Of a DNA stretch of 64,000 nt, positions 15,765 through 24,543 are shown in pieces. The stretch is from the NCBI RefSeq assembly GCF_008704995.1, contig NZ_CP023747.1, positions 1,302,001 through 1,366,000 on the forward strand, given 5' to 3'. This stretch comes from Streptomyces nodosus. GTDB taxonomy: Bacteria; Actinomycetota; Actinomycetes; Streptomycetales; Streptomycetaceae. The notes beneath the pieces were generated by a model that saw nothing but the letters and a program-made list of their open reading frames with translations, was not told the origin of the DNA and ran no database searches. A program made the translations under genes and the position numbers. Every line of letters begins with the position of its first letter. The stretch's first letter is position 1.

Positions 15765-18332
15765 GTGCTCAAGGCGACTCTGCGCAGCTTCCTCGCACAC
15801 AAAGGGCGGCTCGCGCTCTCGGCCCTGGCCGTCGTCCTGTCCGTGGCGTTCGTCGCGGGCAGCCTGATCTTCTCGGACACGGTCACCCGGACCTTCGACC
15901 AGTTGTTCGCCTCCACGGCGGCCGATGTGACGGTGAGCCCCCGGGAGGACCTCACCTCACCGCTCTCCTCCGGGGTGACCCCGACCGTCCCCGCCTCCCT
16001 GGGGGCACGGGTCGCCGCGGTCCCCGGAGTCGCCGCGGCCCGTGTCGACGTCACCGTCGACAACGTCACGGTCGTGGACCGGCACCGTCTGCCGGTGGGA
16101 CCGACCACCGGCGCACCCACCATCGCCAGGAACTGGTACATCACCGGGCACAGCCCGGTGCGGCTGACGTCCGGACACGCGCCGCACGGCCCCGGCGAGG
16201 CCGTGCTGGACGCGGACACCGCGCACCACAGGCAGGTGCGCATCGGCGACCCGCTGACGGTGCTGGCCCGGCCCGGCTCCTTCGAGGTGCGGGTCGTCGG
16301 CATCGCCACCTTCACCACGACCAACCCGGGCGCCGCCCTGGTCCTCCTGGACACCCCGACCGCCCAGACCCGGCTGCTGGGCAGCCCGGACCTGGCCACC
16401 GCCGTCCAGGCCGACGCGGCACACGGCGTCGGCGACACCCTGCTCAAGCAGCGGATCGCCGCCGCGCTCCATTCCTCCGCCTATGAGCTGAGGACCGCGG
16501 GCGAACAGGCCAGATCCGCCACCGACCGGCTCGGCACGGTCCTCGACGTGATCAAGTACGTGATGCTGGGGTTCGCCGGTATCGCCGTGCTCGTCGGGGT
16601 GTTCCTCATCGTCAACACCTTCTCGATGCTGATCTCCCAGCGCACCCGGGAACTGGGACTGCTGCGCGCCCTGGGCGCCGACCGGCGGCAGGTGCGCCGC
16701 TCCGTGCTGACGGAGGCGCTGCTGCTCGGTCTGATCGGCTCGACGCTCGGCCTCGCCGCGGGCATCGGGCTGGCGGCCGGCCTCATCCGGCTCATGGGCG
16801 TCTTCGGTATGAACCTCAGGTCCGCCGAGATGGTGATCGGCCCGCCGACACCCGTCGCCGCCTATCTGGTCGGAGTCGGGGTCACCTTTGTCGCCGCCTA
16901 CTTCCCGGCGCGACGCGCGGCCGGCGTCTCCCCCATGGCGGCGCTCTCGGACGCGGAGATCGCCGGTGTCGGACGGCCGTTGAGGGTGCGCGCGGTGGCG
17001 GGCGCGGCCGTCGGCGCGCTCGGTGCGGCCGCGCTGGCGGGATGCGCCGCGGCGACGAGGACGGCGCCGGCGGTCTCGCTGCTCGGCGCCGGCGTGGTCC
17101 TCACGCTCGTGGCGACCGTACTCGCGGGCCCGCTGCTGGTCCGGCCGGTGATCCGGGTGCTGGGCGCCGGTTTCCCGGCCCTCTTCGGCGCGATCGGGCG
17201 GATGAGCCGGCGCAATGCCCTGCGCAATCCGCGCCGCACCGGCGCCACCGCGTCCGCGCTGATGGTGGGGCTCGCCCTGGTGGGCGGCATGTCGGTGGCG
17301 AGCGCGTCCATGTCCGCCTCCTTCGACCAGCAGATCGACAAGACGCTGGGCGCCGACTTCGTGGTGCAGAACGCCCGCTTCCAGCCGTTCCCCCGGGAGA
17401 TCACCGACCGGGTCCGCGGCACGCGCGGCGTCGGGGTCGTCGTACGCCAGCGGTTCGCGCCCCTCGCCCTACGGCTGCCCGACGGCAAGCTGGTCGAGAC
17501 GACCGCCGCGGGCTACGAACCGCGGCTCGACGAGGTCGCGCACATCAACTACGCCCGGGGCGACACGGCCGCCGCGCTCGCGGACGGTGCCCTGGCGATG
17601 GACGTGAAGTTCGCCCGGAGTCATGGCGTCCGGGTCGGCAGCCGGATCCCGGTCCGGTTCGCGGACGGACGCCGCACCGAGCTGAGGGTCGGCGCGCTCA
17701 CCGACCAGGGCGGCGTGGACGGTTTCGGCACCCAGGGCCAGCTGTTCCTCGGGCTGGCGACGCTCCAGAGGTATGTGCCGGGCGGAGAGGACTCCGGGCT
17801 GTATGTGAACGCCGCCCCCGGCACCCCGAAGACCGTGCTGCGGTCCCGTCTCGAAAAGGCGCTCGCCGCATTTCCCCAGGTCCAGGTCCGCGACCAGGCC
17901 GACTACAAGAAGCTGGTGCACGACCAGATCGCGGTGCTGCTCTATCTGGTGTACGCGCTGCTCGGGCTGGCCATCCTCATCGCGGTGCTCGGGGTGGTCA
18001 ACACCCTGACCCTGTCGGTCGTGGAGCGCACCCGTGAGATCGGCCTGCTGCGCGCGATCGGGCTCTCCCGGCGGCAGCTGCGCCGGATGATCCGGCTGGA
18101 GTCGGTGGTGATCGCGGTGTTCGGGGCCGTGCTCGGGCTGGTACTGGGGCTGGTCTGGGGGGTGTGCGCCCAGCGGGTGCTCGCCCTGCGGGGCCTGAAG
18201 GCGCTGGTCGTCCCCTGGACCGTGATCGTCGCCGTGATGGCGGGCGCGGCGGTCGTGGGCGTGGTCGCGGCACTGCTCCCCGCCCTGCGGGCCTCGCGGA
18301 TGAATGTGCTGACGGCGATCGCGCACGAGTGA
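15765..18332 (+). CDS. FtsX-type ABC permease (MacB-like, duplicated)
   Basis: 855 residues; GTG start three bases after the ATPase stop. It is a double FtsX protein. An N-terminal helix (LALSALAVVLSVAFVAGSL) and an extracellular MacB-PCD-like domain precede three TM helices around residues 265-390. Next come a linking TM pair, a second extracellular domain starting near MSVASASMSASFDQQIDK, and three final helices (AVLLYLVYALLGLAILIAVL, ESVVIAVFGAVLGLVLG, VIVAVMAGAAVVGVVAALLP). Cytoplasmic coupling loops (RTRELGLLRALGADRRQVRR and RTREIGLLRAIGLSRRQLRR) are almost identical in both halves. Substrate unknown; such pairs often export antibiotics or act in envelope stress. Confidence 0.93.
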   Translation: MLKATLRSFLAHKGRLALSALAVVLSVAFVAGSLIFSDTVTRTFDQLFASTAADVTVSPREDLTSPLSSGVTPTVPASLGARVAAVPGVAAARVDVTVDNVTVVDRHRLPVGPTTGAPTIARNWYITGHSPVRLTSGHAPHGPGEAVLDADTAHHRQVRIGDPLTVLARPGSFEVRVVGIATFTTTNPGAALVLLDTPTAQTRLLGSPDLATAVQADAAHGVGDTLLKQRIAAALHSSAYELRTAGEQARSATDRLGTVLDVIKYVMLGFAGIAVLVGVFLIVNTFSMLISQRTRELGLLRALGADRRQVRRSVLTEALLLGLIGSTLGLAAGIGLAAGLIRLMGVFGMNLRSAEMVIGPPTPVAAYLVGVGVTFVAAYFPARRAAGVSPMAALSDAEIAGVGRPLRVRAVAGAAVGALGAAALAGCAAATRTAPAVSLLGAGVVLTLVATVLAGPLLVRPVIRVLGAGFPALFGAIGRMSRRNALRNPRRTGATASALMVGLALVGGMSVASASMSASFDQQIDKTLGADFVVQNARFQPFPREITDRVRGTRGVGVVVRQRFAPLALRLPDGKLVETTAAGYEPRLDEVAHINYARGDTAAALADGALAMDVKFARSHGVRVGSRIPVRFADGRRTELRVGALTDQGGVDGFGTQGQLFLGLATLQRYVPGGEDSGLYVNAAPGTPKTVLRSRLEKALAAFPQVQVRDQADYKKLVHDQIAVLLYLVYALLGLAILIAVLGVVNTLTLSVVERTREIGLLRAIGLSRRQLRRMIRLESVVIAVFGAVLGLVLGLVWGVCAQRVLALRGLKALVVPWTVIVAVMAGAAVVGVVAALLPALRASRMNVLTAIAHE

Positions 18333-18356
18333 GGGAGAAGGGCCTGCTGCGCTCGG

Positions 18357-19265
18357 TCAACTCGCACTCGGCGACGGCGAGACCCCGCGCAACCCCTTAT
18401 GAGGAACGGGCCGGCCGGTGAGCGCGTCGAGCAGGACGCGGTCACCCACGGGGCGTTCCAGTTTCACCGTCACCTGCTGCAACCGTGACTGCTTGGTGCA
18501 GATGCCACCGCCCTCATGGCCCTTGACCGCGGCCGACAGTACGACGCTTCCACCCGTCTCCAGCGCGTCCACCCCGGCCCCGTCGTCGCAGACGCCATGG
18601 AGGGCGACCACGGTCACCGAACGCCCGTCGTCGGTGATCCTGATGAGTCGGTCGATCGGACGGCCCGGGATGTCATGGGCCGCCTCGATCGGCGACGGAG
18701 GAGGTTTCGACGGGACGGCCGCAGCCTGTTTGAGGGGCGTGGCGTAGCCGTCCAGGGAGAAGAGCCAGGCCGGGACCGTCGCCGGCCCACGGCTGGTGAC
18801 CATCGTCATCGTGCCCAGCTTCGCCCCGGTCACCGTGAGGTGCGGCGCTCCGACGTCGTGGGTGCCGGCCAAGGTCCTGTACGACTGGTCCGCCCCCACC
18901 AGCGGCCGGGTGAGCGAATCGCCCCCGGGCCACCTGACCTGGCCGTCCTTGGGTCCGACGTCGGGCAACTCGCCTCTCAGGACGAAGTTCTGGTTCTCGT
19001 GGGCCTGCCTGTCAGCCTGGCCGCGCAGGCCGCCCTTCGGCAGCTGGACCGGTTCTCCCACGGGGTGGTAGCCGACGCTCCACGCCGCAGCAGCGGCTGA
19101 GCCGTCCCAAGCCGCAGCGACCTTCCGGGCACGGTCTGCGAGGACATCTGTGCCACCGTCGGCCACTGCCTTCTGACCGCCACAACCAGAGACAGCCGCC
19201 AAGCCGACGACGGACCAGGCGATCGCAGCAAGCAGACCGACCGAGCGCGATGCCCCGATACCCAT
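18357..19265 (-). CDS. lipoprotein of unknown function
   Basis: 302 residues. The N-terminus (GLLAAIAWSVVGLAAVSGCGG) is a signal peptide with lipobox AVSGC, so the mature protein should be lipid-anchored outside the membrane. The rest is beta-rich with no recognised motif; a Ser/Pro tail (SPSPSAS) ends the protein. It is convergent with the FtsX gene, 24 bases apart, and divergent from the phosphatase gene. Function not assigned. Confidence 0.75.
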   Translation of the reverse strand: MGIGASRSVGLLAAIAWSVVGLAAVSGCGGQKAVADGGTDVLADRARKVAAAWDGSAAAAAWSVGYHPVGEPVQLPKGGLRGQADRQAHENQNFVLRGELPDVGPKDGQVRWPGGDSLTRPLVGADQSYRTLAGTHDVGAPHLTVTGAKLGTMTMVTSRGPATVPAWLFSLDGYATPLKQAAAVPSKPPPSPIEAAHDIPGRPIDRLIRITDDGRSVTVVALHGVCDDGAGVDALETGGSVVLSAAVKGHEGGGICTKQSRLQQVTVKLERPVGDRVLLDALTGRPVPHKGLRGVSPSPSAS

Positions 19266-19470
19266 GTGTCCCCAGACGTACGCAGCGGCTGCCAGGCGCT
19301 CTGTCCTTCACCGGCGCACCATCTCCAGGTATACCCGACACCGCACAATCAAATACCTGTTCGGGATGAAACATCGGGGGAAAAACTCCGAGTTCCGGCG
19401 GCGGCGCAGGCCCATCAGCCGTTGACCTGCTGAGGCTGCCCTGCGGCAGTGGCTGGTGTAGGACGGAAGT

Positions 19471-20793
19471 ATGCCCTTGGAACCACGGCTTCCCCATGGG
19501 CATCGCTCATGGAAGCCCAGAGATGCCCTGTTGGCCCTTCCTCTCGGGCTGATCGCCACCGTCATGCTGGTCGACTCGCTGAGCCCGAGCGATGTGGTGC
19601 TCCCGCTGGACCCGCTGTTGATCGCGGCGCCCGCGATCACCGCATCCTTCGCCAACAGTCTCATCACGGGAATCATCGGTGCCATCGACGTAGCTGGAAT
19701 GGCCGAAACCGGCCTGCTGCACCACCTCCTGGGGTCGATGTTCTTCGATACGGAGGTCGTCGCCCTGGTTGCGGTTGCGGTCATCGTCACCGTGTGCCGA
19801 CGTCTGCGGGAGCGGCATTGGCGTGAACTGACGCAGGTGCGGGCGGTGTCCGAGGCCACCCAGCGGGTGGTGCTGCGACCGTTACCGCGACGGATCGGAC
19901 CGTTGCGGGTCGCCTCGGTGTACCTGGCGGCACAGGAGCAGGCCCTGATCGGCGGCGACCTGTACGCGGCCATCCGCACCTCGACCGGCACCCGGCTGAT
20001 CATCGGGGATGTGATGGGCAAGGGCCTGACCGCGATCGGTGACGCCGCGCTGCTGCTCGGCGCTTTCCGGGAGGCCGCGCACCGCCAGGCCGCCCTGCCC
20101 GACCTGATGGCCTATCTGGAGCACAGCGTCTGCTGGAACCTGGCCGAACCCACGGAAGCGGACCAGGCCGCGGAGTGCTTCATCACCGCAGCCGTCATCG
20201 ACATCCCCGACGCAACACCGCAGATGCACATGGTCACCTGTGGACACCCGCCTCCCTTGCTGTTGCACGAGCGGCAGATCAGCACGCTGCGCGCGACACG
20301 TCCCGCGCCTCCCCTGGGGCTGGGCGAACTCACCTCCCCCGACTACCACGTCGACACCTTCCCGCTCGAGCCCGGTGACCTGCTGCTGATGTACACCGAC
20401 GGCGTCATCGAGGCCCGCGACCCGCGCGGTGCCTTCTACCCGCTGGCCGAGCGGGCCGGCTCCCGGGTGCGTGACAGCCCCCAGGCACTGATCCACCATC
20501 TGCGCACCGACTTGCTCGCCCACGTCGGCGGACACCTGTCCGACGACGCCGCCATGATCGCCCTCGAACGCACCAACGGCCCCGCACCGAACAGCTCGCG
20601 CAGCAGCCGGGCCCCACCCCGGACCGACGCCGAGCCGAGGCTCCTGAAAGGGACTGCCCGCTGCGCGACATGCCGTTTCCACCTGGCGCCGCCGTTCCGT
20701 CCGAGGGTCACCCTCTCCCGTTACGTCATCCTGGAGACTTCGATCGGTGTGGCTTTGTGGGGTCGCGTCAGGAGATGGCGTTCTCGCCGGTGA
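19471..20793 (+). CDS. membrane-anchored SpoIIE-type PP2C phosphatase
   Basis: 440 residues. Hydrophobic segments at about 21-40, 46-72 and 93-110 form an N-terminal membrane module. A SpoIIE/RsbU phosphatase domain follows with its metal-binding motifs: LIGGDLYAAI, IIGDVMGKGL, MYTDGVIEARD and SDDAAMIALE. It probably dephosphorylates an STAS-type anti-anti-sigma factor. The family domain ends near residue 370. The last 70 residues are Arg/Ser/Pro-rich, unlike the family, and run antisense over the end of the DUF4259 gene by 73 bases, so the original stop may have been lost. Only a weak ribosome site (ggacggaag) precedes the ATG. Confidence 0.85.
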   Translation: MPLEPRLPHGHRSWKPRDALLALPLGLIATVMLVDSLSPSDVVLPLDPLLIAAPAITASFANSLITGIIGAIDVAGMAETGLLHHLLGSMFFDTEVVALVAVAVIVTVCRRLRERHWRELTQVRAVSEATQRVVLRPLPRRIGPLRVASVYLAAQEQALIGGDLYAAIRTSTGTRLIIGDVMGKGLTAIGDAALLLGAFREAAHRQAALPDLMAYLEHSVCWNLAEPTEADQAAECFITAAVIDIPDATPQMHMVTCGHPPPLLLHERQISTLRATRPAPPLGLGELTSPDYHVDTFPLEPGDLLLMYTDGVIEARDPRGAFYPLAERAGSRVRDSPQALIHHLRTDLLAHVGGHLSDDAAMIALERTNGPAPNSSRSSRAPPRTDAEPRLLKGTARCATCRFHLAPPFRPRVTLSRYVILETSIGVALWGRVRRWRSRR

Positions 20794-21389
20794 GGCGGCG
20801 GGCCATGAATCCGGTCACCGCGAGGCGGACAGGCGACCGGCCTCCAGGACTCCGTGACCGACGCCGCCACCCGCCTGCTCGACCGGGTCTCCGCCACGGC
20901 CGAAGGCGACGCGGTCCTGGCCTGGAGCCGTGATGACTCCGGGGACGTCCTCCCGAGCCCCACCTGATGGAGCTGAGCTGTGTTCTCCCGGAGGCTGTGG
21001 CAGGAGCACGTCTGCAGGCTGCGGATGTTCGCACGCCAGGAGCCGCCGTCCGACCCGGCCCAAAGGTCCATCAGCTCGGAAGGCTCGGTCATGACGCGGT
21101 CGAGGGCCTGGAGGGCGAGATCGCGCAGGCCGGTGAGATCAGGGAGGGGCTCTTCCGGCCCATAGACAGAATCAAGCGCCTCACCTCCGGGGCACTGCGC
21201 GGCGACGAGGGCGGCCGCAGCCACGGCCTCCTCGGATTCGGGTGCTTCGAGGTAGTCAGCGGTGTCGATCACACATATGAGGGCGCCGCGGATGATGCCC
21301 TCACGTTCGCCTGCGGCTGCCTCATCAAGGTCGCCGGAGAAGTCCGCCGCGGTGTCGTTGTCAAAGGGACCGCCATCCCAGGTACCCAT
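20721..21389 (-). CDS. DUF4259 protein with abnormal, extended C-terminus
   Basis: 222 residues from an ATG with GGAG upstream. Residues 1-126 form a DUF4259 domain (MGTWDGGPFDNDTAADF, then ALICVIDTADYLEAPESEEA, ALQALDRVM, LWAGSDGGSWRANIRSLQ). DUF4259 proteins usually end there. Here the frame continues as TCSCHSLRENTAQ and about 90 further residues of non-protein-like sequence. Adding one G after the ACG codon at about 21009 would restore LQTVLLP, the expected kind of ending, so a one-base deletion near the C-terminus is likely. The gene overlaps the tail of the phosphatase gene. Function of DUF4259 unknown. Confidence 0.65.
   Translation of the reverse strand: MGTWDGGPFDNDTAADFSGDLDEAAAGEREGIIRGALICVIDTADYLEAPESEEAVAAAALVAAQCPGGEALDSVYGPEEPLPDLTGLRDLALQALDRVMTEPSELMDLWAGSDGGSWRANIRSLQTCSCHSLRENTAQLHQVGLGRTSPESSRLQARTASPSAVAETRSSRRVAASVTESWRPVACPPRGDRIHGPPPHRRERHLLTRPHKATPIEVSRMT
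20809..20967 (+). pseudogene. short coding-like remnant
   Basis: A 52-codon open stretch between two stops, without its own start. It reads GLQDSVTDAATRLLDRVSAT and then EGDAVLAWSRDDSGD before a TGA. Third positions are mostly G or C and the composition is protein-like, in contrast to the other frames here. It looks like the C-terminal remnant of a lost gene wedged between two damaged gene ends. Family not recognised. Confidence 0.3.
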
Positions 21390-21527
21390 ACGTCGCTCCT
21401 GCGTTCGCTGTCTCTGTCCCTGTCTGCGGCATTCTGATGGGAGGGACTGACAACGGCGTCGCCGTGCGCCCCGTCCGGCGGAAAACCTGTTGGCCAGACA
21501 GGCGAGCGCTCTGCTTGGCTCCCCCCC

Positions 21528-21947
21528 ATGAGCGATCTCCGCATCCGCCACGCCGCCCTCTCGGACATCGACACCGTGCTGCGGTTCTGGCGCGACGCAG
21601 CGGAAGGAACGAGCATCAGCGACGACCACGACGGAGTGGCCCGACTCATCGCACGAGACCCCGAGGCCCTGCTCCTCGCCGAGCGCGACGGCGTCCTCGC
21701 CGGAACCGTCATAGCCGGCTTCGACGGATGGCGATGCTCCGCCTACCGACTGGCCGTACACCCCGACCACCGCCGCCAAGGCATCGCCACCGCCCTGCTG
21801 GAAGCCGCCGAACAACGCTTCGCCGCCCTCGGCGGGCGACGCGTCGACGCCATGGTCCTGGAAGCCAACGAACAGGCCCACCACGCGTGGGCCGCCACCG
21901 GCTACCACCGTGAGAATCACTGGCGGCGCTGGGTCAAACCGCTGTAG
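21528..21947 (+). CDS. GNAT family N-acetyltransferase
   Basis: 139 residues forming a single GNAT domain: N-terminal strand LRIRHAALSDIDTVLRFWRDA, motif A RLAVHPDHRRQGIATALLEAAE with the acetyl-CoA pyrophosphate loop RRQGIA, and motif B VLEANEQAHHAWAATGYHRE. It resembles RimI-like small acetyltransferases; substrate unknown. No ribosome-binding site precedes the ATG, so it may be leaderless. The 3' end overlaps a convergent zinc-ribbon fragment by 31 bases. Confidence 0.9.
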   Translation: MSDLRIRHAALSDIDTVLRFWRDAAEGTSISDDHDGVARLIARDPEALLLAERDGVLAGTVIAGFDGWRCSAYRLAVHPDHRRQGIATALLEAAEQRFAALGGRRVDAMVLEANEQAHHAWAATGYHRENHWRRWVKPL

Positions 21948-22099
21948 GCGGTGAAGTCCGGATCGATGTTCCATCGCTGGGGTAGGTCCGCGTTGCAGAA
22001 GACGCAGACGAACTGGCCCTCTCGCACGATGTTGTTCTCCTGGCAGGTGAGACACCAGTGTGCCTGGACAGCACGGGCAGCTCCTAGCCGGTCGAGCAG
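21917..22099 (-). pseudogene. zinc-ribbon C-terminal fragment
   Basis: A minus-strand frame reads AHWCLTCQENNIVREGQFVC then VFCNADLPQRWNIDPDF and ends at a TGA inside the convergent GNAT gene. Two CxxC knuckles (CLTC, CVFC) spaced by 17 residues make a convincing zinc ribbon. There is no ATG, GTG or TTG; only a CTG is available, and the upstream part overlaps the last codons of the beta-propeller gene in another frame. It is either a decapitated small zinc-ribbon gene or a tail frame-shifted off the propeller gene. Confidence 0.45.
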
Positions 22100-23622
22100 T
22101 CCAGGATCCGCCCGTCAGTGGTACCGATGAGCAGCCGGCCAGGTTCGGGGACGGTCAGCGCGGTCGCCACGACGGGTACGCCGGCAACGGTCAGGTGCCG
22201 GCGCCAGCGGACGTTGCCGTCACGGAGATCGAGTCCGATGATCTCGCCGTCGTCGTACGTGACATAGGCGGTCTCCGTGTCGTGGTCGAGGTCCGTGGCC
22301 TTCCGGTCTGTCCGAAAGACCCAAGTCGGCTCCTCACCGGCCACCGCGCGCCGTACGACGAATGAGCCACCGGGCTGCAACCCGTGGCCGTGATACACGG
22401 TGCCGCCATAAATCAGGTCACCGTCGGCGGTCTCCACGCCGGGGCCGGCGAAGTGTGTCTCACCTGGTTCCCATGAGTAGGGGAACAACCGACTGACCTC
22501 CGTTCCCCTCGGCTCACGCAGACGTTCGGCATCCGGTACGGACCCCAGATCCGCTGCGGCCAGCCAGACTTCACCTGTTCCACGCCGCTGCCCGCCCTTC
22601 GCAGAAATGGTTTCCAGAAAGTAGTTCCGGCTGCCACGCCGGATACGCAACCTGCTCCGCTCCCCGTTCCGCCCAGCTGGTGCGAGGGCGGGCAGGCCGT
22701 CAGCACATCGCACCAAGGACACGGAGCCGGAGGGAGTGAGATGGTCGAGCTGCGCCCCGTCCTGGAGCGCGAGTCGGACTACGGCCTGAGCACGCTCCTC
22801 CCCCGGAGGCCGCACCAGACCGACCCAGGCCGATCGCTCGTCTGCGGCGATGACCATGTCACGGCCGCCACCGTCCTCGTCCCGGACGGCCCACTGCCGT
22901 CGCCCCGAGGGCAGCCAGGACTCCAGCTGGACCCCCTCGAGCGTCGCCACGATCCTGCCGTCGGACAGCTCCTCGACCGCGCGGACGTTGCGTCGTGGGT
23001 CCCCGTTCGTGCTCAGACCGGAGACCGTCCGGCGGGCACGCTCTCGATGGTCGGTTCGCGGGGCCGCTACCCGTGGACCGGCCAGGTCGTATCCGGTGAT
23101 CGACCGGGAGGGTACGCCCCTCCAGTCAGGCCGATGCACCACCGCGACGTGCCCTTCGCTCCACGCGCCTTTGTCCTGCCAGTCGTCAGGCGGTGCCATC
23201 AGCACGCGTAGTTCCTGTTCGCTGAGCCATTCCAGGCCCAGCACCTGGCGGCCGAGCTCGTGTTCGATGAGCGACGTGGCGCTGCCCGTCTCCAGGTCCA
23301 GCAGGAGCAGTTCCCCTTCGAAGAAGTAGCCGCCGTCGTAGTCGCCGGAGCCGACTGCAAGGAGGGGGAACCTGGGGTGGAAAGCCATCGCGTGTACGGG
23401 ATAGCGAGCATGGAGAAGGGCTCGGCAGGCCAGATCATCGGTGCCGTAGACACCGACCGGCGCAGTACTGCCGAACTCGTGCAGGCCCGCCACCGCTACA
23501 TGCGTGCCTGCCACTGCCAGCAGGCCACGGCCCTCGTCGTCGACGGCGGCGAGGACGGGATCACCGACCTCGGCGAAGGGACGGTCACCGAGGATTCGGT
23601 CGATGCGGAACGGGACGGTCAT
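22084..23622 (-). CDS. beta-propeller (WD40/PQQ-like) protein
   Basis: 512 residues, soluble, with no signal peptide. Repeated beta-propeller blades can be followed: VHAMAFHPRFPLLAVGSGDY, GELLLLDLETGSATSLI, GYFFEGE, then AYVTYDDGEIIGLDLRDGNV with RWRRHL, and GRLLIGTTDGRILDCSTG. The last two resemble PQQ/Kelch-type blades. Likely a protein-interaction scaffold; it stands alone between degenerate genes. Start: ATG with GAGAAG about 12 bases upstream. No enzymatic motif seen. Confidence 0.75.
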   Translation of the reverse strand: MTVPFRIDRILGDRPFAEVGDPVLAAVDDEGRGLLAVAGTHVAVAGLHEFGSTAPVGVYGTDDLACRALLHARYPVHAMAFHPRFPLLAVGSGDYDGGYFFEGELLLLDLETGSATSLIEHELGRQVLGLEWLSEQELRVLMAPPDDWQDKGAWSEGHVAVVHRPDWRGVPSRSITGYDLAGPRVAAPRTDHRERARRTVSGLSTNGDPRRNVRAVEELSDGRIVATLEGVQLESWLPSGRRQWAVRDEDGGGRDMVIAADERSAWVGLVRPPGEERAQAVVRLALQDGAQLDHLTPSGSVSLVRCADGLPALAPAGRNGERSRLRIRRGSRNYFLETISAKGGQRRGTGEVWLAAADLGSVPDAERLREPRGTEVSRLFPYSWEPGETHFAGPGVETADGDLIYGGTVYHGHGLQPGGSFVVRRAVAGEEPTWVFRTDRKATDLDHDTETAYVTYDDGEIIGLDLRDGNVRWRRHLTVAGVPVVATALTVPEPGRLLIGTTDGRILDCSTG

Positions 23623-23796
23623 AGGGGTGATCTTCTCAGCGGCCAGCAGCTACTCGGCAAGGTCACGTAGCGGTGGTACGGGGAGGGAGGGTGTGTGGCC
23701 GTCGCCTCGAGGTCCACGACCGTGGGCTGGGCCGGTGAGCGGGCCGCGAGAGCGCTGCCGAGGTCTCTGTCGGTGGCGCCGTGGATGATCGGGCTC

Positions 23797-24329
23797 ATGA
23801 CACACGGTTCCCGAGATGCCCTTCGGGCTCTCGCCTTGCAGCATCTTTCACCGGAGCTTGCCGAGAGGTGGGTCGGTCTGCTTCGCCCCGCTGTGCGTCT
23901 GGAGGCATCGGCCGGCCCTGACGATGGCGTCGGTCGGCTCGGCGGCCTCCCGTCCTTGCATACGGGAGGCCTTCGCTACAGGTGCGCCTGAGGAACCGGT
24001 ACGACCACCCCGTCTGCTCACAGGAGTTCCTGGACGCGCTGTGGGGGTTCGACCACGAGGTGGGGCACCAGGTCGGCGGCCATGCGCACTCGGTGCAGAG
24101 CCCGGTGGAGATCGAGATCGCGGAGGCGGTCCTGGACGGCGAGGTGTCCTGGGGCGACGCACGGCTGTCCGAGGAGGCGGGCCGCTGGGTGCTTCTGGCC
24201 CAGTTCGACAGCGAGGTCGCCGCCGACATGATGTGGGGCGATGCCGGAGCACTGTACTGGCTGATCCGCCCGGAGGACCTGGCCGAGCAGCGCTTCGAGC
24301 GGGCGATGTTCACCTGGCAGTGCGGCTGA
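23797..24329 (+). pseudogene. DUF1963 (YwqG-like) gene with internal deletion and frameshift
   Basis: The first part (from ATG 23797) reads DALRALALQHLSPELAERWV, GLLRPAVRLEASAG and VGRLGGLPSLHTGG, matching the start of Streptomyces DUF1963 proteins, and then stops at 23991. The end of the family (GGHAHSVQSPVEIEIA, WVLLAQFDSEV, MMWGDAGALYWLIRPEDLAE, FTWQC) appears in a different frame from about 24000 to 24329. Together they make about 165 residues, while the family is usually near 280, so roughly 110-120 residues from the middle are missing. Non-functional or drastically shortened. Confidence 0.75.
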
Positions 24330-24400
24330 TGACGGCCGCACCGCGCCCTGCCCTCTTGCCGAGCGCGACGACCTCCTCGCGACTTTGCTTGTCCTTTACC

Positions 24401-24514
24401 ATGGAGAGGTCAGGCCGTCCGCCGGGGCATCTCGTCCCGACCATGGAAGGTGTGAGCATCCGCCGATGGACGAACCCCGCCGTGCCCGACCTCGCGCGGT
24501 CGCCGCGTCCCTGA
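24401..24514 (+). CDS. possible leader peptide 1 of the CNNM operon
   Basis: A 37-codon frame beginning MERSGRPPGHLVPTMEGV and ending SPRP before TGA, with seven prolines. It starts just after a relatively AT-rich stretch (ctttaccatgg). It overlaps the second small frame in another register. No clear ribosome site; possible leader peptide or leaderless start. Weakly supported. Confidence 0.3.
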   Translation: MERSGRPPGHLVPTMEGVSIRRWTNPAVPDLARSPRP

Positions 24515-24543
24515 CCGATCCTGGGACAGAGGTGACCCGATGA
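24466..24543 (+). CDS. possible leader peptide 2, overlapping the CNNM start
   Basis: A 25-codon frame beginning MDEPRRARPRAVAASL, whose TGA overlaps the ATG of the CNNM gene (ATGA). The acidic/proline start followed by Arg resembles in style the MgtL-type leader peptides that sense Mg2+ or proline supply in front of Mg2+ transporter genes. The GAGGTGA ribosome site of the CNNM gene lies inside it, so its translation would affect the downstream gene. Confidence 0.4.
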   Translation: MDEPRRARPRAVAASLTDPGTEVTR

